This document shows, in pieces, positions 25,675 to 34,319 of a stretch of DNA of 64,000 nucleotides; the stretch's first letter is position 1, and every line of letters begins with the position of its first letter. The stretch is taken from contig NZ_FOLQ01000024.1 of assembly GCF_900112365.1 (NCBI RefSeq), positions 1 through 64,000 on the forward strand, given 5' to 3'. A program made the translations under genes and the position numbers. The stretch is from Spirosoma endophyticum (GTDB taxonomy: Bacteria > Bacteroidota > Bacteroidia > Cytophagales > Spirosomataceae). The notes under the pieces are model-generated. The model saw only the letters and a program-made list of their open reading frames with translations. It searched no databases and was not told the origin of the DNA.

Positions 25675-25878
25675 ATGAAAAACTTACTGATTGCTGCCGT
25701 TGCCGTGCTACTCATGAACAGTGCTGCCTTTGCCCAGGACGATACGAAACAGGCTCATAAGGACATGAAAAAGGAAGCCAAGGCAATGAAGAAAGAGGCT
25801 AAGAAAGAAGGCAATGACATGAAAGCCGATTCTGCCAAAGCAATGAAAAAGATGCACAAAAGCATGAAAAACAGCTAG
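25675..25878 (+). CDS. Small secreted lysine-rich protein
   Basis: A 67-residue protein with a signal peptide (LLIAAVAVLLMNSAAFAQ) and a 48-residue mature part made of DMKKEAKAMKKEAKKEG-type repeats, strongly basic and helical, with many methionines and lysines. It may bind metals, nucleic acids or polyanions; the sequence gives no proof. A strong hairpin follows at once, so it forms its own transcript or ends the one with the preceding gene. Confidence 0.7.
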   Translation: MKNLLIAAVAVLLMNSAAFAQDDTKQAHKDMKKEAKAMKKEAKKEGNDMKADSAKAMKKMHKSMKNS

Positions 25879-25892
25879 GAAGCTGTTTTTTG

Positions 25893-25945
25893 TATATAAA
25901 GCTGCCCAAACGATATTAGTTTACTCGTTTGGGCAGCTTTATATA
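25893..25945. terminator. Bidirectional hairpin terminator
   Basis: Perfect 20-bp arms, 25893-25912 and 25926-25945, around a 13-base loop, centred on GCTGCCCAAACG. The region lies between the lysine-rich protein gene (+) and the histidine kinase gene (-), which converge. Confidence 0.85.
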
Positions 25946-26061
25946 TGGAGTTCTTGAAAGAATCGCCTTTCTGTTCATCCTTCACCATCATCACATCACT
26001 GCAACCTAATTAAGAATGCAATGAAGTCCACTGCTTAATGCTACCAGGTGGGAATGTATGA

Positions 26062-27489
26062 TTAGAAACCCGCATCTGTTTTAAGGTCTGATTTTTTCGT
26101 ATTGTACTCAGCGTTCAAATCATCTGAGGAGCGATAAGGGATAGGTAGCGTTATTCGGAACGTAGTGCCTTTGCCAACAACAGACTCAACGGTAATCTGC
26201 CCTTTGTGCAATTCAATGATCCGCTGGGTCAGGGTGAGGCCAATGCCATGACCCTTTATAGTCATGGTTGTCTCCGAGCGATAGAAAGGCTCGAAAATAT
26301 GCGGCAGATCGGTCGCTGGAATTCCGTAGCCGTGGTCACTGAACGTAAGTTGCACTTGGCCACGCTCAAATGAAATAAGCACCAATACGCGCCCATCGGC
26401 TGAGTACTTACATCCGTTTTCCATAAGATTCTGAAAAGCGGTCTGGAGCAGCGACTCTTCTCCCACAATGACTAGTTCCTCTTCGTGATGCGGTAGATTG
26501 TCAAAATCAATGTCAATCTGGTATTCAGGTTTTTTCTGGATAAGTTGACTTTGGGCCTGCCATAATAGCTCGTCGATTCGAACCGGCTGATAATGAACGG
26601 TTGCTACGTCGGAACTGGCACGAGCCAATTCAAGCAGACCGTTCACGAGCCGAATCATGCTTTTGACTTCGTCGAGTAGTCCATCCAGCGATACTTCGTA
26701 TTCGTCGTTTGATCGAGCCAGTAAGCGGGTTACTTCAATTTGACCCATCATTACAGTGAGTGGTGTACGTAATTCGTGCGATGCATGGGAAACAAAACTC
26801 TTCTGCAATACAAATGCTTCTTCGAGTCGGGTAAGTAGCGCGTTAAAAGTACGGGCCAGATCGGCGAGTTCATCCCGTTGTCGACCTACCCGCAGTCGCT
26901 CATGAATATTTGTCGCTGAGATAGAATTTACCTGGGCAATGAGTTCAGCCACAGGTCTAAGGGCATCCGTAGCAAAAAGATAACCCGCAATACCAACGAT
27001 AATCAGGCTCAGCAGCCAACTGGAAAATAAGATCTCGCGCAAACGAACCAGTTTACTGAATCCGTATCGGTCATTGCCCGACGCGATAATAAATAATGAC
27101 TCACCCCGTGAATTAAGGTGCAGAACCCCAACCGCTTCTATGTCGCCGGATCGAATGTATTGTGGCTGACGAAGGGTAATTTTACGTAAGAAATCAGGAG
27201 GTATCCGGAAAGGAGACGGCTTTTTTTCGCGATTCTGATTGTAAATCACTACACCCCGATTGTTGTAGATAGTGACCTGCTCATCGACAATTACGGGTAA
27301 GTCTGCCTGAGGTACTACACCTACATCTTCGCGGAGCCGGACCGTAGTGAAGGCTTTGTCTTCCAGACGTTGCTCAAACTCCTGCTGCCTGAATTGCTCA
27401 TAGAGGTAATATACCGTAACGGTAAAGAGCAGCATGATTGAGGCAACCAGAAGCACAAACAGCAGCGTCAGGCGGGTGCGAATATTCAT
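26062..27489 (-). CDS. Sensor histidine kinase with HAMP domain
   Basis: A 475-residue kinase, probably partner of the OmpR-type regulator upstream. It has two membrane helices (about residues 8-29 and 155-174) enclosing a periplasmic sensor domain of about 125 residues, a HAMP domain (about 175-228), a DHp domain with phosphorylated H238 in SHASHELRTPL, and a HATPase domain with N-box NLMENGCKYS, FSDHGYGIP and GHGIGLTL. The layout matches CusS-like metal sensors, and a CzcA/CusA pump lies 1.2 kb away. The start at M of MNIRTRLTLLF is preferred, since the 21 residues before it come from a repeat-containing gap. Confidence 0.92.
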   Translation of the reverse strand: MNIRTRLTLLFVLLVASIMLLFTVTVYYLYEQFRQQEFEQRLEDKAFTTVRLREDVGVVPQADLPVIVDEQVTIYNNRGVVIYNQNREKKPSPFRIPPDFLRKITLRQPQYIRSGDIEAVGVLHLNSRGESLFIIASGNDRYGFSKLVRLREILFSSWLLSLIIVGIAGYLFATDALRPVAELIAQVNSISATNIHERLRVGRQRDELADLARTFNALLTRLEEAFVLQKSFVSHASHELRTPLTVMMGQIEVTRLLARSNDEYEVSLDGLLDEVKSMIRLVNGLLELARASSDVATVHYQPVRIDELLWQAQSQLIQKKPEYQIDIDFDNLPHHEEELVIVGEESLLQTAFQNLMENGCKYSADGRVLVLISFERGQVQLTFSDHGYGIPATDLPHIFEPFYRSETTMTIKGHGIGLTLTQRIIELHKGQITVESVVGKGTTFRITLPIPYRSSDDLNAEYNTKKSDLKTDAGF

Positions 27490-27503
27490 ACGTAGGCGTT
27501 TAT

Positions 27504-27564
27504 CGGTAGTCGTCAGTGGCTGGCGTGAAAACAGTTCTTTCGCGTCAGCCACTGACGACTACCG
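27504..27564. repeat. Hairpin in the regulator-kinase gap
   Basis: Arms 27504-27525 and 27543-27564 pair at 21 of 22 positions (CGGTAGTCGTCAGTGGCT core) around a 17-base loop. No U-tract is visible on either side. It lies between the response regulator stop codon and the kinase start codon. It could tune kinase expression relative to the regulator, or be a dispersed repeat (see 20331 and 21068). Confidence 0.65.
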
Positions 27565-27579
27565 ACTGACAATCACTGG

Positions 27580-28257
27580 TTATTCTTCCTTCAGCATATA
27601 GCCCATTCCAATGACAGTATGAATGAGTTTCTGAGGAAAATCTTTGTCAATTTTCTTTCGCAGAAAATTGACATATACATCAATAACGTTGGTGCCTGTG
27701 TCGAAATGAATATCCCAGACTTTTTCGGCAATATCTACCCGCGACACGACACGACCTCTATTGCGCATAAAGTATTCCAGCAGGCCAAACTCTTTGGCTG
27801 TTAACTCAATTCGTTTGTCACCCCTGCGCGCTATCTTTTCGTTAAGGTCTAGTTCGAGATCAGCTACTTTCAATACGTTCGCCTGCATACCGGCTTCACT
27901 ACTCCTTTTAGTGAGCGCGCGCAGCCGGGCCATTAACTCCCTGAACTCAAATGGCTTGACTAGATAATCATCTGCTCCGGCTTCAAATCCCGTGAGTTTA
28001 TCATCCACGGAGCCCATGGCTGTCAGCATCAGTACAGGTGTTCGGTTTTTCTCCTGCCGAATGGATTGAACAACATCAAAGCCGTTCATTTTAGGCAGAT
28101 TTATGTCCATAATAATCACGTCATAAAGATTATTAAGGGCCATAGTACGGCCAACTTGTCCGTCGAAAGCTACATCCACTTCACAGGATTGTTCCTCCAA
28201 ACCTTTCCTAACAAACGAGGCCAATTTTGGCTCATCTTCTACCACCAGAATCTTCAT
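27580..28257 (-). CDS. OmpR-family response regulator
   Basis: A 225-residue two-domain regulator. The receiver (residues 1-118) has acidic E7-D8, phosphorylated D51 in VIIMDINLPKMNG, T79 and K101 in YLVKPFEFREL. The winged-helix domain (about 130-225) ends with LRKKIDKDFPQKLIHTVIGMGYML. It starts at M of MKILVVEDE, 15 bases after a possible earlier ATG. It pairs with the downstream kinase and probably controls the metal efflux genes nearby, which is inference. Confidence 0.94.
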   Translation of the reverse strand: MKILVVEDEPKLASFVRKGLEEQSCEVDVAFDGQVGRTMALNNLYDVIIMDINLPKMNGFDVVQSIRQEKNRTPVLMLTAMGSVDDKLTGFEAGADDYLVKPFEFRELMARLRALTKRSSEAGMQANVLKVADLELDLNEKIARRGDKRIELTAKEFGLLEYFMRNRGRVVSRVDIAEKVWDIHFDTGTNVIDVYVNFLRKKIDKDFPQKLIHTVIGMGYMLKEE

Positions 28258-28327
28258 ATCGGCAACATACATAGCTCTTGTCTAATTTAAAAACTATAGA
28301 ATGAATTATTAGTTTACAGAGGCTGCT

Positions 28328-28471
28328 ATGTACTCCGGCGGGTCTTATAAAACCGGGCAAATTGAATACATATTCCTTCGGTTCGATGAAGGTCGGGCAG
28401 GCATATTAAAAAGACTTGAAAACAGCATTAAAAGTAAGTTAAACCAAGAATTGGCCGCTTCAAAGCAATAA
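28328..28471 (+). CDS. Possible small protein, 47 residues
   Basis: A 48-codon ORF that begins ATGTACTCCGGCGGG and ends TAA at 28469-28471. The product starts MYSGGSYKTGQIEYIFLRFD and continues with a basic helix (AGILKRLENSIKSKLNQELA). Codon use resembles genuine coding sequence, and an intrinsic terminator begins 8 bases after the stop codon, which suggests a real transcription unit. I do not recognise the family. It is also possible that the start is elsewhere or the ORF is a remnant of a longer gene. Confidence 0.45.
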   Translation: MYSGGSYKTGQIEYIFLRFDEGRAGILKRLENSIKSKLNQELAASKQ

Positions 28472-28478
28472 AAACAAA

Positions 28479-28507
28479 AAAGCCGCTCCGAAAATCGGGG
28501 CGGCTTT
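28479..28507 (+). terminator. Terminator after the small ORF
   Basis: AAAGCCGCTCCGA pairs with TCGGGGCGGCTTT (one G-T pair) across a 3-base loop. It lies in the 470-base gap between the regulator and pump genes, which are both on the - strand, and follows the small + strand ORF. Confidence 0.7.
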
Positions 28508-28729
28508 CCGCTTCTATCCACACCATTTCAAGACCGGCAACCGGGCGGTCACCTAATCTTGATGTTCAACCTTCCCTTTGTAAAGGATCGTTATGCTAAA
28601 CTAGCAATTTCTTCTCAAGAACAAACGAAAAAACGTAGCTCTTGTTTGATAATGCAAATGTTGCAAATCTTTTTAATATAACGGTATTAAAAAGCTAAAA
28701 TTATCTAACGTATCAAAAAAGCCTGTTTA

Positions 28730-31700
28730 TTAGATCTCACTGAACTTTTGTTTGTAAAAAACATAGAAAATGAGTGGGAAAACGAACAGGGTAAGTAACG
28801 TAGCCGTGATCAGTCCACCAATCACTACGATGGCTAGTGGCTTAGCTGTTTCAGAGCCAATTCCGTGCGAGACAGCTGCCGGAATCAGGCCTATACCCGC
28901 CATCATGGCTGTCATCACCACCGGCCTGATCCTGGAGATAACGCCCTCTCGGATGGATTCATTGAGTGGTATGCCACTCCGCAGATTTTTCTTGAAAACC
29001 GAGATCAAAATTACACCGTTTTGAATACAGATGCCAAACAGAGCAATGAAGCCGATACCTGCCGAAATACTGAAATTGACATGCGTGATGAGCAGCGCGG
29101 CAATGCCTCCGATAATGGCAAACGGTACGTTGAACAGCACCAGCCCGGCATCTTTTACATTCCCAAACAACACAAAAAGAATGAAAAATATGGCCAGTAA
29201 ACTTATTGGAACTACCTGCACCAGGCGGGCGGTGGCTCGTTGCTGATTCTCGAAATCGCCCGCCCATTTCACCGTATAACCCGACGGTAGTTTAACGTTT
29301 GCCTGCACTTTCTGCTGGGCTTCGGCAACGGCGCTACCCATGTCGCGTCCCCGGACCGAAAACTTAACGGCCCCATATCGTTGACTGGCTTCCCGGAAGA
29401 TTAGAACGGGTCCCGTTTGGGTATATACGCGGGCGATTTCTTTAATTGGAATCATGGTGCCCGCTTCGGTAGGAACCATCAACTGGCTGATCTGCTGCTC
29501 GCTGGAGCGAAACGGTCGATCGTAGCGAATGCGCAGGTCAAATTTACGCTCACCTTCATAGATTTGGGTGGCAGCTTTACCGCCAATGGCCATCTCGATC
29601 ACGGCTTCCGCATCGTTTTTGTTGATGCCGTAGAGCGCTAACTTTCGATCGTCGAGTTCAATACGCATCTCGGGCTGGCCGGTCGTGCGAATCACGCCCA
29701 AATCCTCAATACCCTGAACAGTGGCCAGTTGTTTTTGAATCTCGCCCGCTTTACCCTCCAGAATAGTCTGATCAGGCCCATAAATTTTAACGGCAATAGA
29801 GCCTTTCACGCCCGACACAGCCTCCTCTACGTTGTCCATTATGGGTTGCGAGAAGCCGAAGTTTACGCCTGGAAAGATTTGGAGTTTCTCCTGCATTTTC
29901 TCCACTAATTCTTCTTTTGTCGAGTGGCTTTTCCATTCATCCTGCGGATAGATGTCAACCAGGAACTCAATGTTGTAAAAGCCAGTAGGGTCAGTTCCGT
30001 CGTTTGGTCGGCCGGTTTGTGAAATAACACCTTTCACTTCCGGAAATTCCTCAAAAATATGGCGCATCTGCACGGTTTGCTTCACCGATTCGGGTAGCGA
30101 GATACTCATGGGCATAGTGGCCCTTACGTAAATGGAACCCTCGTTTAATTCAGGCAGGAACTCGGTGCCCAGCAAGGTAAAGCCCGACAAGCCAACGGCC
30201 ACCAGCACAGCCGTAAAGACCAGACTCATCTTTTTGTGTGCGTAAGTGAAATTAAACGTATTTGTCGCATACTTGGTCACTACGTTCACAAACGGGTTAT
30301 GCTTTTCCCGAACGTTCTTTTTAAGCAGAATGCTGGCTAATACCGGCACGAGGGTCAGGGTGAAAATCAGCGCACCGAGCAGCGCGAAGCCGAGGGTCCA
30401 GGCTAGTGGCGAAAACATCTTTCCTTCCACTTTCTGGAATGAGAAAATCGGTACCAGACACGTAATGATGATGAGTTTGGAGAAGAAAATCGCCTTACCC
30501 ATTTCGGTACCTGTCTTACGCAGAATTCCTAACTTGGCTAACTTGTTGAACTTCGTCATACCCTGCTGATGAGCCATTTCGTCGAGGGTTACGAAAATGC
30601 CCTCCACCATCACAACCGCACCGTCAACGATAATACCAAAGTCAATGGCACCCATCGACAGCAGATTGGCCGACATGCCTTTGAGCCTTAGGCAAATAAA
30701 CGCGAACAACAAGGCCAGCGGAATAACGATAGACACCGTAACGGTGGTGCGCCAGTCAGCCATGAACAGAAAGACAATCACGGTTACAAATACGATCCCT
30801 TCGATAAGGTTATGCGTAACCGTATGCGTGGAAAAATTAATGAGCGTTTCGCGATTGTAGAACGTATTGATCTCTACATCACTCGGTAAAATGCTTGTAT
30901 TCAGCTCATTGATTTTGGCCTTCACCCGTTCGATTACCTCGCTGGGATTCTCGCCTTTCCGCATGATCACAATACACTCCACCACATCGTCCTCCTTGTT
31001 GCGACCTGCCTGACCAAGCCGGGGCAGTGCCGATTCGGACACCTGCGCGACATTGTGCACCGTGATGGGCGTTCCCTTGATGTTTTTGATGATTATGTTC
31101 TGAATGTCCTGCTGATTACGTAGTAACCCAATACCCCGCACCACGTAGGATTCGGAATTTTTTTCAATCACATCACCCCCCACGTTCACATTGGAACTGG
31201 CTACTGCCTGATACAACTGTAAAGGGGTAATATTATAGTCGATGAGCCGACGGGGATCAACCGAAATCTCGTAGGTTTTGACCTCGCCCCCGAAACTAAC
31301 GACATCGGCCACCCCCGATACGCTCTTGAGCTGGCGGTCAATAACCCAGTCTTGTAACGTTTTTAACTCGCGGGCCGTGCGGGTTGGCGATTGAAGCGTA
31401 TACCGAAAAATCTCGCCCGTAGGACCATACGGTGGCTGAACGTCAGGCCGGATGCCCTCGGGTAATTCGACGCCGTTGAGCAGATTGTTGACCTGCTGGC
31501 GGGCAAATATGTCGTCGACACCATCATCAAACAAAACCTTCACGACCGACAGGCCAAAAATGGATGTTGAACGAATGTCTGTACGCTTCTGAACCGGATT
31601 GAGGCCAATCTCGATGGGTATGGTCACGAACTTTTCAATCTCCTCTGCCGATCGACCGGGCCATTGCGTAATGAGCGTAATCTGCGTATTGGTGACGTCA

Positions 31701-31828
31701 GGAAACGCTTCGATGGGTGTGTTCTGATAACTGATAACACCCGCTACGACCGATAAAGCTGTAAGGAAAAAGATGAAAAATTTGTTCTTGAGGGAGAACG
31801 ATAAGATACTCTTAATGAATTTATTCAT
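28730..31828 (-). CDS. CzcA/CusA-family RND heavy-metal efflux pump
   Basis: A 1032-residue RND transporter of the heavy-metal branch, normally part of a CzcCBA or CusCBA tripartite complex. Twelve membrane helices are apparent. Family motifs include VVAGVISYQNTPIEAFPDVT (N-terminus), ITQWPGRSAEEIEKFVTIPI, DFGIIVDGAVVMVEGIFVTL (TM4 region with acidic residues for proton relay), and GVILISVFKKNLRSG. It ends FYKQKFSEI and appears complete. The membrane-fusion and outer-membrane partners are not in this window, so they must lie elsewhere or on another operon. The ion (Cu/Ag versus Co/Zn/Cd) is not decided; the nearby CopZ/CopA genes favour copper. Confidence 0.93.
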   Translation of the reverse strand: MNKFIKSILSFSLKNKFFIFFLTALSVVAGVISYQNTPIEAFPDVTNTQITLITQWPGRSAEEIEKFVTIPIEIGLNPVQKRTDIRSTSIFGLSVVKVLFDDGVDDIFARQQVNNLLNGVELPEGIRPDVQPPYGPTGEIFRYTLQSPTRTARELKTLQDWVIDRQLKSVSGVADVVSFGGEVKTYEISVDPRRLIDYNITPLQLYQAVASSNVNVGGDVIEKNSESYVVRGIGLLRNQQDIQNIIIKNIKGTPITVHNVAQVSESALPRLGQAGRNKEDDVVECIVIMRKGENPSEVIERVKAKINELNTSILPSDVEINTFYNRETLINFSTHTVTHNLIEGIVFVTVIVFLFMADWRTTVTVSIVIPLALLFAFICLRLKGMSANLLSMGAIDFGIIVDGAVVMVEGIFVTLDEMAHQQGMTKFNKLAKLGILRKTGTEMGKAIFFSKLIIITCLVPIFSFQKVEGKMFSPLAWTLGFALLGALIFTLTLVPVLASILLKKNVREKHNPFVNVVTKYATNTFNFTYAHKKMSLVFTAVLVAVGLSGFTLLGTEFLPELNEGSIYVRATMPMSISLPESVKQTVQMRHIFEEFPEVKGVISQTGRPNDGTDPTGFYNIEFLVDIYPQDEWKSHSTKEELVEKMQEKLQIFPGVNFGFSQPIMDNVEEAVSGVKGSIAVKIYGPDQTILEGKAGEIQKQLATVQGIEDLGVIRTTGQPEMRIELDDRKLALYGINKNDAEAVIEMAIGGKAATQIYEGERKFDLRIRYDRPFRSSEQQISQLMVPTEAGTMIPIKEIARVYTQTGPVLIFREASQRYGAVKFSVRGRDMGSAVAEAQQKVQANVKLPSGYTVKWAGDFENQQRATARLVQVVPISLLAIFFILFVLFGNVKDAGLVLFNVPFAIIGGIAALLITHVNFSISAGIGFIALFGICIQNGVILISVFKKNLRSGIPLNESIREGVISRIRPVVMTAMMAGIGLIPAAVSHGIGSETAKPLAIVVIGGLITATLLTLFVFPLIFYVFYKQKFSEI

Positions 31829-32048
31829 ACCGACGACGGCGCACGTATTTTTAAGTAGACAAAAGTGTTGCTCACAACTTAAATCGGGCTTAATCTGTGG
31901 TTAAAAGAGAGTTAAATCGCTCAAACTGCTTTTGTACGTAATATGCACGTAGCGGCAATGACTAAAGTGCCCTATTTAACAGTTACTACGTGTATTGGGT
32001 ATACTAGATGTACCACTGATTTTTTAGCTATTACCTGTCTCAAGCGTT

Positions 32049-33908
32049 ATGTCTGAAATACAATCAAATTTTGGCTTTTCAAGCAGCAAAGAGGAAACGG
32101 CTGCCCTCGAAGAACTCATTAATCCCTTACCCAGAGCCGTTTTACGCCCAAATCAGCACTGGCTGCTCGACGGCGAATGGCAATTTTCCCTTGATGCCAC
32201 CGATTCGGGTCTACACGAGCGATGGTATCTGGGGCACCAATACGAAGGAACTGCCCAGTGGCCCGGTTCTATCGAAGCGCACATGGCTAAAGCCAGGGGA
32301 GAAATCAATCCGGTAATCTGGCAGGATAAAGTAATTGCCTGGTATGAGCGGGAATTTGACCTTCCGGAACGTAGTGAACCCCTTAGCCGATCGATTATCC
32401 AGCTCACATTTGGTGCCTGTGGTTACGAAACCCGCGTATGGCTAAATGGTCACCCACTCAGTACGATTGAGGGTGAAGACGTACATTTCGGTGAATACAC
32501 GTCTTTTTCCTACGAACTGACCGATGAGTACCTTCGCCCGGTTAATCGGCTGACGGTACGCATCGCCGATACCATGGACGCCGAAACGCCACGCGGAAAA
32601 CAGGAGTCTCACGTCTACAAACGGGGTGGCATTTGGTACCAAACCTACACGGGTGCGGTGCGCTCGGTCTGGCTCGAAACGGTGGAACGGAATCGGTTAC
32701 GATCACGGGTGGGTGTTGCCAGTACGATTGAAGATCACCTGCTGCGGTTTACCTTAACCACGCGCATTCACGATCCTGGCAACTACGTGCTGCGGCTTCA
32801 GGTGTTTGATCGAAAAGCAACGGAGTCGACGCCACCGCTAGCCACCTCCGATTTTCCGCTACGTCTGGAAGCTGGGCAGAAGCAACAGCGTGTCTCGCTT
32901 GAAGCGCCGGGTACAGAGCTGTGGTCGCCCGAAACGCCGGTTCGGTATCGGCTCGTTGCTCAACTTATTGATGCCGAAGGGCACATCGCGCAGATTGAAA
33001 CCCAGTTCGGACTGCGTAAGATTGAAGCGAGGGGCCGATTCGTTTACCTCAATAATAAGCCCGTTTATCTGGATGGCATCTTATATCAGCCAGGCACGGC
33101 AACTTACGAAGAGATGAAGAGCCATATGCAGGCCATGAAAGAATTGGGCTGCAATTTGGTCCGTGTTCATATTGCCGGTATTGATCCCCGTATCTATAAT
33201 CTGGCGGATAAATTAGGGCTGCTGCTTTGGGTCGAAGTGCCCAGTCCGCATAGCTCTACCCCCAAAAGTCGCCGGAATCACCAGGCCGAATTACTACGTA
33301 TGCTGGCGCTGATTGGCACACATCCATCCGTCATTATCTGGAGTCTTTACAACGAAGACTGGGGAGCGCAGGATATCGCGACGAATCCCGAAACCCGTGA
33401 GTACGTCATGAATATGTATCACTTTATGCAGCTGGCTTATCCACAGTTTCTGGTCGTGGATAATGATGGCTGGCAACATGTTTCCTATGAAGGTCGACTC
33501 AAGTCGGATTTGTTGACGGCCCATTTATATACGCCGGATCTGGCGCATTGGCAATCGCTACTTGATCGGTTGGTGGCGGGTGATCTGGAGGCTGTAGCCG
33601 CGTTTCCGCTCGTGGTGGGCGATCCATTTTTCTATCGCCGACAGGTTCCGCTGATCGTTAGTGAGTGGGGCGGTTTTGGCTTTGCCAACTATGGTGGTCC
33701 CCAGGAATCCGAAGATCGCGCCGAACGTATCCGGCTTTTTAAACAGGAAATGCGGAAACGGTCGATTGCGGGGGACGTTTATACGCAGGCGACTAATATC
33801 GAAGACGAACGCAACGGCCTGATAGATCCACAAACAGGAGCATTAACGGTGCCTGCCGGCTTGTTGGCATCGGGCGGGTATCCCGAAGAATCCAGATCGC
33901 CACTATAA
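32049..33908 (+). CDS. Glycoside hydrolase family 2 enzyme (beta-glucuronidase/galactosidase-like)
   Basis: A 619-residue GH2 protein with no signal peptide, so probably cytoplasmic. The jelly-roll domain has DGEWQFSLDATD, the barrel starts near residue 310, the acid/base glutamate is in WSLYNEDWG, and the nucleophile is in PLIVSEWGGFG. The length and the NEDWG segment fit the glucuronidase-like branch better than the large beta-galactosidase at 11.8 kb. It sits between a metal efflux pump and copper genes, with no functional link visible. Confidence 0.9.
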   Translation: MSEIQSNFGFSSSKEETAALEELINPLPRAVLRPNQHWLLDGEWQFSLDATDSGLHERWYLGHQYEGTAQWPGSIEAHMAKARGEINPVIWQDKVIAWYEREFDLPERSEPLSRSIIQLTFGACGYETRVWLNGHPLSTIEGEDVHFGEYTSFSYELTDEYLRPVNRLTVRIADTMDAETPRGKQESHVYKRGGIWYQTYTGAVRSVWLETVERNRLRSRVGVASTIEDHLLRFTLTTRIHDPGNYVLRLQVFDRKATESTPPLATSDFPLRLEAGQKQQRVSLEAPGTELWSPETPVRYRLVAQLIDAEGHIAQIETQFGLRKIEARGRFVYLNNKPVYLDGILYQPGTATYEEMKSHMQAMKELGCNLVRVHIAGIDPRIYNLADKLGLLLWVEVPSPHSSTPKSRRNHQAELLRMLALIGTHPSVIIWSLYNEDWGAQDIATNPETREYVMNMYHFMQLAYPQFLVVDNDGWQHVSYEGRLKSDLLTAHLYTPDLAHWQSLLDRLVAGDLEAVAAFPLVVGDPFFYRRQVPLIVSEWGGFGFANYGGPQESEDRAERIRLFKQEMRKRSIAGDVYTQATNIEDERNGLIDPQTGALTVPAGLLASGGYPEESRSPL

Positions 33909-33914
33909 GAAATC

Positions 33915-34000
33915 AGGACTTTCGTCTGGAGCCGTGCCACAGTTCCTGATTTTCGCTTATTAAACCACGGTCCGGCGGCACGGCTCTGAGCGAAAGTCCT
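33915..34000. repeat. Long hairpin with internal loop after the GH2 gene
   Basis: The 24-base arms 33915-33938 and 33977-34000 pair at 20 of 24 positions; the four mismatches form one internal loop (TCTG opposite TGAG). The loop between the arms is 38 bases. It lies after the GH2 stop codon, and A-rich sequence follows the right arm. It may terminate the GH2 transcript, but the shape differs from a simple terminator. Confidence 0.6.
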
Positions 34001-34103
34001 AAAAAGTTGTCGCACAATTCTGTTACGTTCATCGGTAATTCTGTAAGCGTAGACAGGGGCTAGCTGACGACATTTGTAGTGAATTAATAAATAGTCATAA
34101 TCA

Positions 34104-34310
34104 ATGGAAACGCTAAAATTCAAAACCAATATAAAATGTGGTGCCTGTATCGCCACCGTAACGCCATTTCTGAACGAAGCTATTGGCGAAGGCCACTGGC
34201 AGGTTGATATTCAGGACCCCGGTAAAATACTGACCGTAGATTCCAGCAGTGCCGCCGTTGTCAGACAGGCCATCGAAAAAGCCGGTTATAAAGCGGAACC
34301 ACTAAACTAA
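34104..34310 (+). CDS. copZ: Heavy-metal-associated (HMA) domain copper chaperone
   Basis: A 68-residue single-domain protein with the ferredoxin-like HMA fold. The metal motif is IKCGACIATV, which is CxxC as in CopZ/Atx1 (here CGAC). It hands copper(I) to the P-type ATPase encoded 9 bases downstream, so the two genes form an operon. The symbol copZ is by analogy. Confidence 0.88.
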   Translation: METLKFKTNIKCGACIATVTPFLNEAIGEGHWQVDIQDPGKILTVDSSSAAVVRQAIEKAGYKAEPLN

Positions 34311-34319
34311 GGAGACGAC

